From Maridesulfovibrio sp. (GTDB taxonomy: Bacteria; Desulfobacterota; Desulfovibrionia; Desulfovibrionales; Desulfovibrionaceae), in the NCBI RefSeq assembly GCF_963667685.1, contig NZ_OY763930.1, positions 62,001 through 126,000 of the forward strand: DNA of 64,000 nucleotides, read 5' to 3'. Under the pieces are notes generated by a model that did not search any database, was not told the origin of the DNA, and saw only the letters and a list, made by a program, of their open reading frames with translations. Positions 53,266-63,366 of this stretch are shown here, one piece after another. Positions within the stretch are counted from its first letter, which is position 1; each line of letters begins with the position of its first letter. Position numbers and translations under genes: made by a program.

Positions 53266-55702
53266 AAACCCCCTCCACGGCACTGATGAAAGCTTCCAAT
53301 TCTCTGGCTACGTCATCACTGCTATTCAGGCGCATATCCATCATCCTGGTAACCGCCATCAGGTATCCCAGAACAGCAAGCTGTTTTGCTGTGGAATCAT
53401 GATCCATCCGGGAGCTGAAAGCATCCAGCATGTCACCACGAGTTTCAGTTTCAAATCCATAATGAATAAGTACGCGGCTTATAAATTCCAATCTCAAAAT
53501 CCGGTTATCAAATCCAGCTCCCCCACCCTTAAACCTGAATTTAACATAGTTCTGGGTAGAGACATCACCGCAAAGGGAATCAATTTCTGAGAAATGATAG
53601 CCAAAACGAATCAAAAGATGGAGGTAATCTTCAGAAATAATACCATAACTTGCCAGTATTTTTGAATCTTTACTTAAAAAACCTGCTGACATGCGGTCAA
53701 ATTCTTCCCAATCCACATGGACCATGTCTTCAGGCCAGGTGATCCGTTCGTCAGTCAGTCCCTTCCAAAAGGCGTGCATGGGAACTGAACTGATATCAGC
53801 TGGGCTTATCTCTTTCTTCCGTCCAGCAGCTGACTCAAAGCCCCGGTCAAGATCAATCAGGTATACAACCAACGGCAACTCGGTCTGCAGGCGTTTTGAG
53901 CACCGCATTCCCAGTCCGCGCTTATCAACCAGTGAGAACATCTCCTGCACTGACATTTCATGGCAATATCGCACAAGATCATGAAAGGATCGACATCCGG
54001 CAGGATTAAAATTATCCCCTTGCGGATCGACCAGATTCAAATGCACCAGCGGCTCAACCATTTTACTGTAAAGTTCGAGGATCCGTGGTGATATGTGTAC
54101 ATCCAGACTTGATCTGGTCAGAACATCCTTAACACATCCTGCGTATATCGCCCCTGCCATGCCGTCGACAGTGACAAGCTGTCCTTGTTCCAAATGAGCG
54201 GACACCTCCCCAACCAGAACCGGAATCCCCATCTCTCTGGCTACTGAACTGAAATGGCTGGCCCGGCTTCCGGCAGAGGCTATCACCCCGTTCATTTTTG
54301 CGGCAAAACTCAGCAGTGAAGGCTTCAAGGTCGGAGTAACAACTATCGCCCCTTCCGGAATACGGGAGATTTCTGCACCTGTGGATGCAAAATAGATTTC
54401 ACCGCACCCGGCTCCACCGGCCGCCCTTTCAAGCCCTTCAACTATCGGCATTGCAGCAATAAGCCCGTGAACGGTTTCTTTTTCCTTTCCCTGCTGCAAG
54501 GGCCGGGTCTGCAAAATATGGAACTGACCTTCCGAATCCACAGCCCACTCCATATCCTGTGGGCATCCGAACTGTTCTTCCAGATTCAAAGCACACTTCG
54601 CCAGACGGATAAGCATCTTTTCGTCCGGTAAAGCAGAACGGTCAAAAGCGCACTCGCTGACCAGACGGGGATTCTTACCGCGTGACAAAGACCCCTTAAC
54701 CGGAACCACACTACCGTCCACCAAAGAAGCTCCAAGTCCGGAGACACCGTAAATACCGACACTGTCCCGGCTCATACAGTCCGGGTCCATAGAGTAAATC
54801 ACACCGGAGCTGCGGGCATCAATCATGGGCACGATGAGCGCGGCCATGGTAGTATCATTGTCGGTAAGACCATTTGAAATGCGGTAGGAAATAGCCCGGG
54901 GACAATACTTCCCGGCCAAAACCCGCTTATAGGCTTCCAGCACATCAGACCGGTTTACATTCAGCTCACTGGCATATTGCCCTGCAAAAGAAATTTCACT
55001 GTCCTCAGCCAGAGCGCTGGAACGCACAGCCAGCAATTCCGCCCCGTCGAGATAAGTACTCAAACCAATCTCTATATCTGCAACAACTCCCGGCGGCACC
55101 TCACCGCTTAGAAAAAGCTCCTGCAACTCAAGGCTCATTGCCGAAAGAACACTGATGTTGCCTACCTCCATACGACACAAGCGGCTTTCTATCTTGCTGC
55201 GTAAATTATTATGTTCCACAAAAGCATGGAAGGCATTTGCAGTGACAACAAACCCCGGCAACGCCTCGGTATATCCAAGAGCATGGACCCTACCGAGATT
55301 TGCAGCCTTGCCCCCGGAAAGATGAGGAAAATCACCGGCTGCGGCAAGAGGTATTGTAAACGGCGGCTCGCTCGTCACCTCCGCCGATTCTACGGACCGG
55401 GCAGCCTGTTCATTAATGCGCAAATACTCATCATACAGATTTTTAAACTTGCCGGGATGCATTTTTTCCAATTCACCGACCATCCCGGCAACAGCCAGGG
55501 ACAGCTGCCTATACATGCAGACAGCATGACTGCGATCCAGCAAACGCCTTCCGTAAAATAATTCTTCAAGATCAGCTACAAGCTCAAGTGCCTGAGAGTC
55601 ATACTCAAGCAACACTTTGAAAGCTTCATACTTCCTTTGCAGTAACCTTCGCGGCGAAAGCCAGGATTGAATCCAAAATTTAGCAATTTCCAGCGTCTGC
55701 AT
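53258..55702 (-). CDS. PEP-synthase-like phosphotransferase with ATP-grasp and swivelling His domain, no PEP barrel
   Basis: 814 residues. The first 120 residues are helical and unassigned. An ATP-binding PPDK_N domain follows: SGGKAANLGRV, LLAVRSSALAEDSEISFAGQ, GVIYSMDPDC and DMEWAVDSEGQFHILQTRPL. The phosphohistidine domain reads VIASAGSRASHFSSVAREMG (catalytic His in SH). The C-terminal 270 residues do not look like the PEP/pyruvate TIM barrel. So a phosphoryl group can be taken from ATP and passed on, but the acceptor is unknown. Coupled to the phosphatase gene. Confidence 0.82.
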   Translation of the reverse strand: MQTLEIAKFWIQSWLSPRRLLQRKYEAFKVLLEYDSQALELVADLEELFYGRRLLDRSHAVCMYRQLSLAVAGMVGELEKMHPGKFKNLYDEYLRINEQAARSVESAEVTSEPPFTIPLAAAGDFPHLSGGKAANLGRVHALGYTEALPGFVVTANAFHAFVEHNNLRSKIESRLCRMEVGNISVLSAMSLELQELFLSGEVPPGVVADIEIGLSTYLDGAELLAVRSSALAEDSEISFAGQYASELNVNRSDVLEAYKRVLAGKYCPRAISYRISNGLTDNDTTMAALIVPMIDARSSGVIYSMDPDCMSRDSVGIYGVSGLGASLVDGSVVPVKGSLSRGKNPRLVSECAFDRSALPDEKMLIRLAKCALNLEEQFGCPQDMEWAVDSEGQFHILQTRPLQQGKEKETVHGLIAAMPIVEGLERAAGGAGCGEIYFASTGAEISRIPEGAIVVTPTLKPSLLSFAAKMNGVIASAGSRASHFSSVAREMGIPVLVGEVSAHLEQGQLVTVDGMAGAIYAGCVKDVLTRSSLDVHISPRILELYSKMVEPLVHLNLVDPQGDNFNPAGCRSFHDLVRYCHEMSVQEMFSLVDKRGLGMRCSKRLQTELPLVVYLIDLDRGFESAAGRKKEISPADISSVPMHAFWKGLTDERITWPEDMVHVDWEEFDRMSAGFLSKDSKILASYGIISEDYLHLLIRFGYHFSEIDSLCGDVSTQNYVKFRFKGGGAGFDNRILRLEFISRVLIHYGFETETRGDMLDAFSSRMDHDSTAKQLAVLGYLMAVTRMMDMRLNSSDDVARELEAFISAVEGVYV

Positions 55703-55941
55703 TTATTCTCCAAAAGAAAATTATGATTAATAAAACCAATTGTAATAAGAAAATAGCCCATTACAACTGAAAGTGACAAGACGAGATTTCTATTTTTACC
55801 GTATCAGAAAACACTGCTTATTTTATCACGATCAATTGATTATATTCCTACTAAGATATATTGTCGGATTATGTATTTTTCGCGATGATGGCTAAGATTA
55901 AGCGCAGTCTGCCCACATAACGTAAGGAGAAATAAAGGATA

Positions 55942-58230
55942 ATGAATTACCTAAAAAAATGGTGGCTGGCACTTAGTTTCACCGCAATAACACTCATCCT
56001 TACGTCTTTCATAATCATCCCCCACTTCACTACGTCCAGAGACGCATTAACCGGTCTGGCCCATGAAATAATGCTCAACATATCGGCTTATACACTAGAT
56101 AAATCCGAAAGCTACCTGCTACCCGCCGAAAAAGCAGCAGAGCTTACCCGCTTTCTGGCAGACAGTAATATAGTCAATAGCACCCCCCCTGAAACTATGC
56201 TTCGTTATTTCGTAGAACAGTTAAGCCTTTATCAACAATTTACGGGAATATATTACGGCAATATCAAGGGTGAGTTTTTCATGGTTACCCGATCAGATGA
56301 AAAGATAAAAGGCGGACTACTTACCAAAACCATCAAAATTAAAGAAGGTATAAAAACCACTAGAATAATCTGGAGCACCCCGGACCTGAAGGTACTGGAA
56401 AATAAACTCGTTCCTCAGGACAACTATGATCCGCGTAACAGGCCATGGTACATTGATGCACTAAAGAACAATGATGTCATCTGGACAGCTCCTTATATTT
56501 TTTTCACTAACCAAAAGCCGGGGATTACCACCGCCAGCCCTGTCTTCACCTCCAAGGGAGAGCTACAGGGAGTTGTTGGAGTAGATATTACGATCGATAA
56601 GCTTTCAACATTCTTAAGCAAGCTTAATATCGGTAAAAACGGAAAAGCCTTCATAGTAGACACCTGCGGAAATGTCGTGGCCTTCCCGGATTTGAAAGCC
56701 CTGAAGCATATTACCCTGGATAACAAGACCAGGCTGAGCAAAATAAGTGAACTTCCGGACCATCTCTGTAGAAACGCATATGATTCATTAGGAATTCCTC
56801 CGGACCATCTTCCTGAAAAACCGGTATTTACAACCTTCGAATACAATGGAGAATGCTACAATGCCATGTTCACACCTTTTAAGAACATGCACTGGCCATG
56901 GCTCATAGGTCTGTATATGCCGGAAGGCGACTACCTGCAGGCAATTATAAATAGCTACAGACTCAGTTTGGCAACAGGGGCATTTGCCGTACTTTTGTCC
57001 GGTTTAATCGGCTGGATAGTAGCCCGCAAAATCAACAGCGCAAAAGAGGAGGCCGTTGCAGCAAGTCACGCCAAAAGCCAGTTTCTCGCAGTGATGAGCC
57101 ACGAGATCAGAACTCCTATGAATGTTATACTCGGGACCACAGGACTGCTTAAAGACTCAGCCCCACGCGATGACCAGAAGAAATATATCAAACTGCTTGA
57201 AAATGCAGGGGAAGGCCTTTTGGCTCTGATCAACGATATCCTAGACATGTCCAAAGTGGAAGCAGGTCTTCTGGATCTTGACAGCATTGAATTCAACCCG
57301 GCTAAAATCATGCATCAGGCATGCAGTGTTTTTGAACTTTCCGCCGCTCAAAAAAACATCAGACTATCATGTATTATTGACGGTAAATTGCCAGATCTGG
57401 TTATCGGTGACCCGGTACGGGTCAAACAGATACTGCTGAACCTCATCGGTAATGCAATCAAATTCACTGAATCGGGCGGGGTATACGTCAAGGCAGGCTG
57501 CTCCCGCATTTCCGAACGCAAAGTGGAGCTGGAATTTACTATCAAGGACACCGGTCCGGGCATCCCCAAGCAAAGACAGGACGCTATTTTCAATCATTTT
57601 ACCCAAGCCGACAGTTCCATTTCTCGTGAACATCAGGGAACAGGACTCGGCCTCGCAATCAGCAAGAAACTCTGCGAAATGATGCAGGGAGACATATCTC
57701 TTTCCAGCACTCCAGGAATAGGCAGTACCTTTGTCTTCTCAATTGTTATGGATGAAGTCACCGCAAATTCCTCGGGGGAAGATGAGGACCGCACCAATGA
57801 AAACAATGACAATGAAATAGTTGGCCGCAAGGTGCTGCTAATTGAAGACAATCAGAGCAACAAGCTTCTTTTCAAACACTTTGTATCAGGCTCTCCCCAT
57901 ATTTTAAAATGTGCCGACAACGGCGAGGAAGGAATAAAGTTATACAAGGAGTTTAAACCGGATATAATTTTTATGGACATCGAAATGCCGATTATGGACG
58001 GATTCAAGGCCACTGAAGAAATCCGTGACTGGGAAAGACTTGTAGGAATCCCCAAAGTTCCCATTATCGCGCTTTCCGCCCACGCAATTAAAGGAACCGC
58101 TGAAGCTGCGCGTGATGCTGGATGCTCCGGGTATCTGACCAAACCGGTGACCAAGCTGCAACTTCTTGAAAGAATTGAACGTGAATTTAAAAATAATCAC
58201 AAAAACAATAGCACCGCCTCAAGCCAATAA
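55942..58230 (+). CDS. Hybrid sensor histidine kinase with Cache sensor and receiver
   Basis: 762 residues. An N-terminal TM (LALSFTAITLILTSFIII), a periplasmic double-Cache region with YDPRNRPWYIDAL and the WTAPYIFF turn, a second TM near residue 345, HisKA (MSHEIRTPMN), HATPase_c with the N, G1 and G2 boxes (NLIGNAIKFT, DTGPGIP, GTGLGLAIS) and a receiver (VLLIEDNQSN, IIFMDIEMPIMDG) at the C-terminus. No Hpt domain, so it needs a separate phosphotransfer partner. AAGGAGA precedes the ATG. Ligand unknown. Confidence 0.93.
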   Translation: MNYLKKWWLALSFTAITLILTSFIIIPHFTTSRDALTGLAHEIMLNISAYTLDKSESYLLPAEKAAELTRFLADSNIVNSTPPETMLRYFVEQLSLYQQFTGIYYGNIKGEFFMVTRSDEKIKGGLLTKTIKIKEGIKTTRIIWSTPDLKVLENKLVPQDNYDPRNRPWYIDALKNNDVIWTAPYIFFTNQKPGITTASPVFTSKGELQGVVGVDITIDKLSTFLSKLNIGKNGKAFIVDTCGNVVAFPDLKALKHITLDNKTRLSKISELPDHLCRNAYDSLGIPPDHLPEKPVFTTFEYNGECYNAMFTPFKNMHWPWLIGLYMPEGDYLQAIINSYRLSLATGAFAVLLSGLIGWIVARKINSAKEEAVAASHAKSQFLAVMSHEIRTPMNVILGTTGLLKDSAPRDDQKKYIKLLENAGEGLLALINDILDMSKVEAGLLDLDSIEFNPAKIMHQACSVFELSAAQKNIRLSCIIDGKLPDLVIGDPVRVKQILLNLIGNAIKFTESGGVYVKAGCSRISERKVELEFTIKDTGPGIPKQRQDAIFNHFTQADSSISREHQGTGLGLAISKKLCEMMQGDISLSSTPGIGSTFVFSIVMDEVTANSSGEDEDRTNENNDNEIVGRKVLLIEDNQSNKLLFKHFVSGSPHILKCADNGEEGIKLYKEFKPDIIFMDIEMPIMDGFKATEEIRDWERLVGIPKVPIIALSAHAIKGTAEAARDAGCSGYLTKPVTKLQLLERIEREFKNNHKNNSTASSQ

Positions 58231-58352
58231 TAGTACTCAGTATTGACTGGTGAATTATTTTAAAGCATAAAATATTGTAAATTTTAATTCAGATGTACTA
58301 TAATCGCCAGAATATAGACAAATTAACGAGGGTAAAACCCTAGGAGAAGATT

Positions 58353-58766
58353 ATGAATTCCAGAAGAAAATTTATGGTTATGTCCGCAGCAGCAAGCGCG
58401 GCTGTATTTATGCCTGTAGCAAATGCGAGCGCAGAAACGGGCAGCAGTTATCCTTCAAACGTGATCTACACAAGCAAAGACCCCGGTGTGTGGGCGAAAA
58501 AAGCAGCAACCCACCTCCCGCAAGTTGAAGTCGAAAACGGCAAAGCCATTATCCGCACCCTGCATCCTATGACTAAAGAGCATTACATTGTCCGCCATAC
58601 CTTGATTGACGATAAGGGCAATGTTGTAGGTGCTAAAACATTTTCCAATACAGATGAAAAGGCTGTTTCAAGTTTTGATCTGCCAGCAGGAAGCAAGGGC
58701 AAAAAATATTTTGCAACCAGCTTCTGTAATAAGCACGATTTCTGGGTAAGCCCTGTAAAGTTATAG
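58353..58766 (+). CDS. Tat-exported superoxide reductase-like protein
   Basis: 137 residues. A Tat signal (MNSRRKFMVMSAAASAA) is followed by the neelaredoxin-type iron domain: THLPQVE, LHPMTKEHYIV and SFCNKHDFW supply the four His and one Cys of the Fe centre. It lacks the N-terminal desulforedoxin zinc site. The product should reduce superoxide in the periplasm. AGGAG lies close before the ATG. It leads the MBL-rhodanese gene by 72 bases. Confidence 0.88.
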   Translation: MNSRRKFMVMSAAASAAVFMPVANASAETGSSYPSNVIYTSKDPGVWAKKAATHLPQVEVENGKAIIRTLHPMTKEHYIVRHTLIDDKGNVVGAKTFSNTDEKAVSSFDLPAGSKGKKYFATSFCNKHDFWVSPVKL

Positions 58767-58838
58767 CTGGAGACTGCCCTAAGCGGACTCTCTAATCCTT
58801 ATGCATAACTGGAATCCTACCCAAAGGAGTACGCACTA

Positions 58839-60218
58839 ATGTATTTTAAACAATTAACAACTGAAGGACTCGGCTGTTATTCATATGTGATCGGTTGTCC
58901 TGCCGCCGGGGAAATGGTCATTGTAGATCCGCGCAGGGATGTTCAGGAATACCTTGATATTTCCCGCGAAGAAGGAATGAAAATCACCCGTGTTATTAAT
59001 ACTCATGTTCATGCTGACCATGTAGGCGGAGAGCAGGAGCTTAAATCCATCGTCGGCGCAGAACTTTTTATCCACGAAAACGCAAAAGTTGGTTACGAAC
59101 ATACTCCAATCAAAGAAGGCGACACCCTCACTGTGGGCGCGGCCAAACTTGACTTTCTGTTCACTCCCGGCCACACCCCCAACGCCATATCCATTCTGGT
59201 TACAGACATTATGCGCGGATCTGAGCCGTGGATGATTCTAACCGGAGATTTACTTTTTGTGGGTGATATTGGACGCCCGGACCTGCCCGGTGACGAAATT
59301 CTTGATGAACAGGTAGCTAATCTGTACAACAGCCTGTATGTGAAGCTTGGTAACTTACCGGATTATCTTGAAGTATACCCGGCTCACGGGCAGGGGTCCC
59401 TCTGCGGTAAGGGAATGAGCGCCAAGCCTAGCTCCACTCTCGGCTATGAGCGGCGTTATAATCCCATGCTGCAATTCGATAATTTTGAAGACTTTAAAGT
59501 TAAGGTACTGGAGTCTTTCCCCAGCCGACCGAAATCCTTCACTCACATCATCAACACTAACTTCAAAGGTGCTCCCTTACTCGAACGCTGCCCTCTGGAC
59601 CGGGCCATGAACCCGGAAAAATTCAAGCAGATGATAGATAAGGGGTGCATAGTTATTGATGTGCGCGATGCTGCCGGATTCGGAGGTTTTCACATTCCAG
59701 GGAGTATAAACATAGGCCTTGAAAAACAACTCGCCAACTGGGTAGGCATGGCAGTAGAACCTGATTCTGACCTCCTGCTGGTGGTCAACTCCAAAGAAGA
59801 TTATGACCGCATGTATATCGAGTTGCACCGTATCGGCTATGATCGTATCTTCGGGTATCTGCACGGTGGAATCTCCGCATGGCTGCTGGCCGGTTATCCG
59901 GTAAACAGCCTTGCCCAGAAATCAGCACGACAACTGCATGATGCCATTGAGGAAGGAAAGGAATTTACCCTGCTTGATGTCCGCACTCCCGCTGAAGTTG
60001 CCGGCGGTAAAATCAAGGGAGCGATTCATAAGCCGTTCAGCAAGGTTCTAGACGAAGGAATCGATGCCGATAAGGACAGCCCCATCATAGTCATGTGCGG
60101 CTCAGGTTACCGTTCAAACATTGCCGGGAGTTATCTGCAAAGCAGCGGATACTCGAAGGTCTGCTCACTGGCAGGTGGTGCCATAGCATGGAAAAGATCC
60201 GGTTTTGAAATGGAATAA
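58839..60218 (+). CDS. Metallo-beta-lactamase-fold hydrolase with two rhodanese domains
   Basis: 459 residues. The N-terminal MBL domain resembles persulfide dioxygenases and glyoxalase II-like enzymes: NTHVHADHVGGEQE, FTPGHTPNAISI and LTGDLLFVGDIGRPDL. Two rhodanese domains follow: the first (about 255-350) has no cysteine at its catalytic loop (LVVNSKEDYDR), the second (about 365-455) has MCGSGYRS with the catalytic Cys. Acts on sulfur compounds, possibly glutathione or coenzyme-type persulfides. The AAAGGAGT site fits the ATG. Confidence 0.88.
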   Translation: MYFKQLTTEGLGCYSYVIGCPAAGEMVIVDPRRDVQEYLDISREEGMKITRVINTHVHADHVGGEQELKSIVGAELFIHENAKVGYEHTPIKEGDTLTVGAAKLDFLFTPGHTPNAISILVTDIMRGSEPWMILTGDLLFVGDIGRPDLPGDEILDEQVANLYNSLYVKLGNLPDYLEVYPAHGQGSLCGKGMSAKPSSTLGYERRYNPMLQFDNFEDFKVKVLESFPSRPKSFTHIINTNFKGAPLLERCPLDRAMNPEKFKQMIDKGCIVIDVRDAAGFGGFHIPGSINIGLEKQLANWVGMAVEPDSDLLLVVNSKEDYDRMYIELHRIGYDRIFGYLHGGISAWLLAGYPVNSLAQKSARQLHDAIEEGKEFTLLDVRTPAEVAGGKIKGAIHKPFSKVLDEGIDADKDSPIIVMCGSGYRSNIAGSYLQSSGYSKVCSLAGGAIAWKRSGFEME

Positions 60219-60223
60219 TCACA

Positions 60224-60259
60224 AAAAAGATCCCGGAGAAAGCTCTTCGGGATCTTTTT
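60224..60259. terminator. Bidirectional terminator between MBL-rhodanese and HDOD genes
   Basis: AAAAAGATCCCG pairs with CGGGATCTTTTT around a 12-base loop; A and T runs serve both strands. Confidence 0.88.
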
Positions 60260-61322
60260 ATTCATCAAAAATATTAAAAACATCGTCAATCAAAATTCTG
60301 ATATCGGGCAGCATCTCAATTACTTTATCACCGGAAATCCCTAACTTTTTCCACGCCGTATCATCGATAAAGCCGATTACCGGCGAAATCCCCAGATCAT
60401 ACCCAAGAGCCTGTGCAATAAAATCAGCCACATGAGTTACCATGGCATCAGGATCGGTCTTGACTTTACGTGGATTATGGTGACCCCATGCAGCAGCAAC
60501 CAACTGCCGAGGGAAATTCCATTTGTTAAGCAGATATCCACCTACATCCGCATGGTTGAACCCAAGCAATTCCTTTTCAGCCTTGTATAAATCGTACCCG
60601 TCACGATTAGCCAGCCTGTAGAGTTCTACAGCCAGACCGTAATCACTCTCAAATATAATATGCAGACCGAGATCATGCATTAATCCGCCTGCAAAAAAAC
60701 GGTCATGGTCTCCATGTTTAGCGGCTTTTGCCAGTTCTTGGGCTATCACACCACAGGCTATTGAATGTTTCCAGAATTTTTCAAGATTAAGCACCGGATT
60801 CTCGTGCCTTTTGAACAGGCTAAGTGAAACTGTTCCCAGAGTCAGCGAACCGGCCTTTTCAAAACCAAGAATTTTAACCGCTTTTGCAGGAGTCTCTACC
60901 TTTTTATCCAACTGGTACAAACCGCAGTTGACCAGCCTCAGCACTGCTGCAGAAAGCTTAGGCTCATTGCTAATGATCTCAACTAGATCTTCTATAGTAC
61001 TATCAGGATCATCAAGAATCTCCTGCAACTGAATCTGTACCCGCGGAAGAGAAGGCAGCACAAGTGATCCGGACAAAAAGTGACTGGGGTCTTTGGGCCT
61101 CTCACCATTCCATGGTTTAATGTTATCAGGAAATACACGAGGCCGTAGATGGTCAGGATCACAGAGCAGCTGCTTGTAAACAGTCTTAAACGCTTCTTTT
61201 TTCAGCAATCGGACCAAATCAGAATTACCGGCATGCAAAAAAAGGCAGTGCACATGTTTAGCTGCTGCCGCTTTAATTTCCGGTCTTATTTTCAATGAAT
61301 TTGGGGGGATGCTGACTATCAT
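60258..61322 (-). CDS. HDOD-domain signalling protein
   Basis: 354 residues. An N-terminal segment (about 1-80) shared with its neighbour is followed by an HDOD domain: LPSLPRVQIQLQEI, KLSAAVLRLVNCGLYQL, ILGFEKAGSLTLGTVSLSLF, HSIACGVIAQELA and a conserved metal HD in MHDLGLHIIF. Members are usually regulatory; many lack phosphodiesterase activity, and whether this one is active is not known. Last of the pelG-epimerase-HDOD-HDOD string (5-base gap). Tandem paralogue of equal length. Confidence 0.88.
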   Translation of the reverse strand: MIVSIPPNSLKIRPEIKAAAAKHVHCLFLHAGNSDLVRLLKKEAFKTVYKQLLCDPDHLRPRVFPDNIKPWNGERPKDPSHFLSGSLVLPSLPRVQIQLQEILDDPDSTIEDLVEIISNEPKLSAAVLRLVNCGLYQLDKKVETPAKAVKILGFEKAGSLTLGTVSLSLFKRHENPVLNLEKFWKHSIACGVIAQELAKAAKHGDHDRFFAGGLMHDLGLHIIFESDYGLAVELYRLANRDGYDLYKAEKELLGFNHADVGGYLLNKWNFPRQLVAAAWGHHNPRKVKTDPDAMVTHVADFIAQALGYDLGISPVIGFIDDTAWKKLGISGDKVIEMLPDIRILIDDVFNIFDE

Positions 61323-61327
61323 AAAAT

Positions 61328-62392
61328 TTAAGTTTGGTTTAGAATTTCAAAAATTTCATCTATCAACTTTTGAACATTAGGAAGGATAGCAGCATACCGG
61401 TCAGTTGACAGACCGATTTTTTCAAGAGCCTCATCATCAATTCTTCCAATCACGGATGAAATCCCCAAATCATACCCTAAAGCCTGAGCAACAAAATCCG
61501 CGACATGAACAATAGCTGCATCAGGACCATTTTGGTCCCTCGCAGGGTTATGATGCCCATCTATGGCAGCAACCAAAGATTGGGGAAAACTCCAGTCCTT
61601 GATAATCACTCCGCCGAGGGTGGCATGATCAAAACCCAGAAACTCCATTTCCGCATCATAGAAACTGTGTCCATCACGGCTGGCGTATTCATAAAGTTCC
61701 ATAGCAAGGCTGCGGTCACCTTCGAATACAACATACAAACCTATGTCGTGCAACATTCCTGCAACAAAAAAACGTTCGACATCATTATGTCCCGCGGACG
61801 TGGCTATTTCCTGCGCAATCACTCCGCAAGCAATGCTGTGTTTCCAAAGTTTCTCAATCTGTAAAATTGAAGTCCCTGCCGTACGCTTAAAAAGACTCAG
61901 CGAGACAGTTCCCAGCGCTAAAGAACTGGCCTGCCTGAAACCCAGCAGAGCCACTGCTCTGGAAGTTGTTTCCACTTCGGAGCTAAAACTGAACATGGCA
62001 CTGTTCGCAAGACGCAAAATAGCAGCCACCAGTTTCGGATCTTTATTGATAACCGCAGCTAAATCGTCCGCTGAACTGTCAGGGTTCTTAATAACTTTCT
62101 GGATCTCGAGCAGAACTTGCGGAAGAGAAGGCAGCACGACCTTTGATTTAAGGAAATCCCTTGGTCCTCCGGGCTTTTGTCCACCCCACGGTTCAATATC
62201 GGCCGGGCGCGGCCTTTCCATAAAATCGTCCGGGTCGACAATCATTTTTTTATAGATATGCTTAAAAGACTCCTTCTTCAAAACACGAATGAGATCGGAG
62301 TCACCGGCCTGAATGAATTTATTCTTCACATGCTTAATGGCCGCTTCCTTAATCTGTGGATTAAGTGTTGTTGTCTGTTCTACTTCCTGCAT
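61328..62392 (-). CDS. HDOD-domain signalling protein, tandem paralogue
   Basis: 354 residues, same length and plan as its neighbour: VLPSLPQVLLEIQKV, VAAILRLANSAMFSF, LLGFRQASSLALGTVSLSLF, HSIACGVIAQEIATSAGHND, MLHDIGLYVVF and GHHNP. The HD metal residues are kept. A gap of 26 bases separates it from the epimerase. The two HDOD proteins likely act as dimeric signalling adaptors for the exopolysaccharide system. Confidence 0.88.
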   Translation of the reverse strand: MQEVEQTTTLNPQIKEAAIKHVKNKFIQAGDSDLIRVLKKESFKHIYKKMIVDPDDFMERPRPADIEPWGGQKPGGPRDFLKSKVVLPSLPQVLLEIQKVIKNPDSSADDLAAVINKDPKLVAAILRLANSAMFSFSSEVETTSRAVALLGFRQASSLALGTVSLSLFKRTAGTSILQIEKLWKHSIACGVIAQEIATSAGHNDVERFFVAGMLHDIGLYVVFEGDRSLAMELYEYASRDGHSFYDAEMEFLGFDHATLGGVIIKDWSFPQSLVAAIDGHHNPARDQNGPDAAIVHVADFVAQALGYDLGISSVIGRIDDEALEKIGLSTDRYAAILPNVQKLIDEIFEILNQT

Positions 62393-62418
62393 CTTTTCCC
62401 TTACGAAAATTATCTATA

Positions 62419-63366
62419 TTATTTCCCGGCCCATTCAACAGTCCGGGCCAGACCTAGATCAAAAGCTACTTCAGGTTTAAATCCAGCTTCGGTAATTTTA
62501 CTGACATCGGCACACGAATGTTTGATATCCCCGGCACGTTCCGGTCTGAAATCAATTTCCTGCGGCGCAGAGGTAAGCTTGCCCACAATGGACGCAAGTT
62601 CAAGGATAGACCTGTTTTTACCCGTGCCAACATTATAAATCCCGGCCAAAGGCCCCCGTCCCTCACTGTCCAGTCCGGCAGCAATGAGGTATGATGTTAC
62701 TACATCGGAAACATAAAGGAAATCGCGACTCTGATCTCCATCACCGAAAATAACCATATTTTTTCCGGCCAGTCCGAATTCAACAAAACGGGAGATAACC
62801 CCGCTGTACTGGCTGGTTGGGTCCTGCCGCGGCCCGAAGATATTAAAAAAACGTAAAGCACAGCCGTAGCCGGATTTTTCAATATATGACGAAGACAAGT
62901 ATTTGGCCACACCATATGGGCTGAGCTGTTGCGCATCATCAGCGTATTCTTCCTTTACCGGAAGCCGCTCTTCGTTTCCGTATTCTGCTGCTGAACCGGC
63001 AAAGATATAATTGGATAATCCCATTTCACGGGCCGAATCCAACATATTCCGGTTAGCCTCGAAATTTACCTGCATAGTCAGTTCCGGATTCTCTACAGAA
63101 TATGGAACGCTAACCACCGCTGCAAGCTGGAAAACAATATCCAGTTCGCGATGCTTTTGCTTCAATCTTTCAAGCAAATGAGGTTCAGTTATCGATTTTT
63201 CATAGAAAATGAAATCGTCGTTATCCTTAAATCCTTCCATATTATGGACGTAGCCACTTGCAAAATTATCCACTCCGACAACTGCATGCCCCTGATCAAG
63301 CAGGCTCTGCGTAAGGTGACTACCAATAAATCCGGCGCATCCGGTTACAAGACAAGTTTTTTTCAT
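62419..63366 (-). CDS. NAD-dependent UDP-sugar C4-epimerase, PelX/WbpP-like
   Basis: 315 residues. SDR fold: the NAD motif GCAGFIG (residues 9-15), and catalytic residues S125 in AGSAAEYG, Y151 and K155 in YGVAK. The C-terminus has NVGTGKNRSILEL, typical of UDP-glucose/GlcNAc 4-epimerases. Adjacent to pelG, so it is likely to supply UDP-GalNAc for Pel polymer, as PelX does in other Pel loci. Specificity is inference. A run of nine Gs directly precedes the ATG in place of a normal Shine-Dalgarno. Confidence 0.88.
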   Translation of the reverse strand: MKKTCLVTGCAGFIGSHLTQSLLDQGHAVVGVDNFASGYVHNMEGFKDNDDFIFYEKSITEPHLLERLKQKHRELDIVFQLAAVVSVPYSVENPELTMQVNFEANRNMLDSAREMGLSNYIFAGSAAEYGNEERLPVKEEYADDAQQLSPYGVAKYLSSSYIEKSGYGCALRFFNIFGPRQDPTSQYSGVISRFVEFGLAGKNMVIFGDGDQSRDFLYVSDVVTSYLIAAGLDSEGRGPLAGIYNVGTGKNRSILELASIVGKLTSAPQEIDFRPERAGDIKHSCADVSKITEAGFKPEVAFDLGLARTVEWAGK

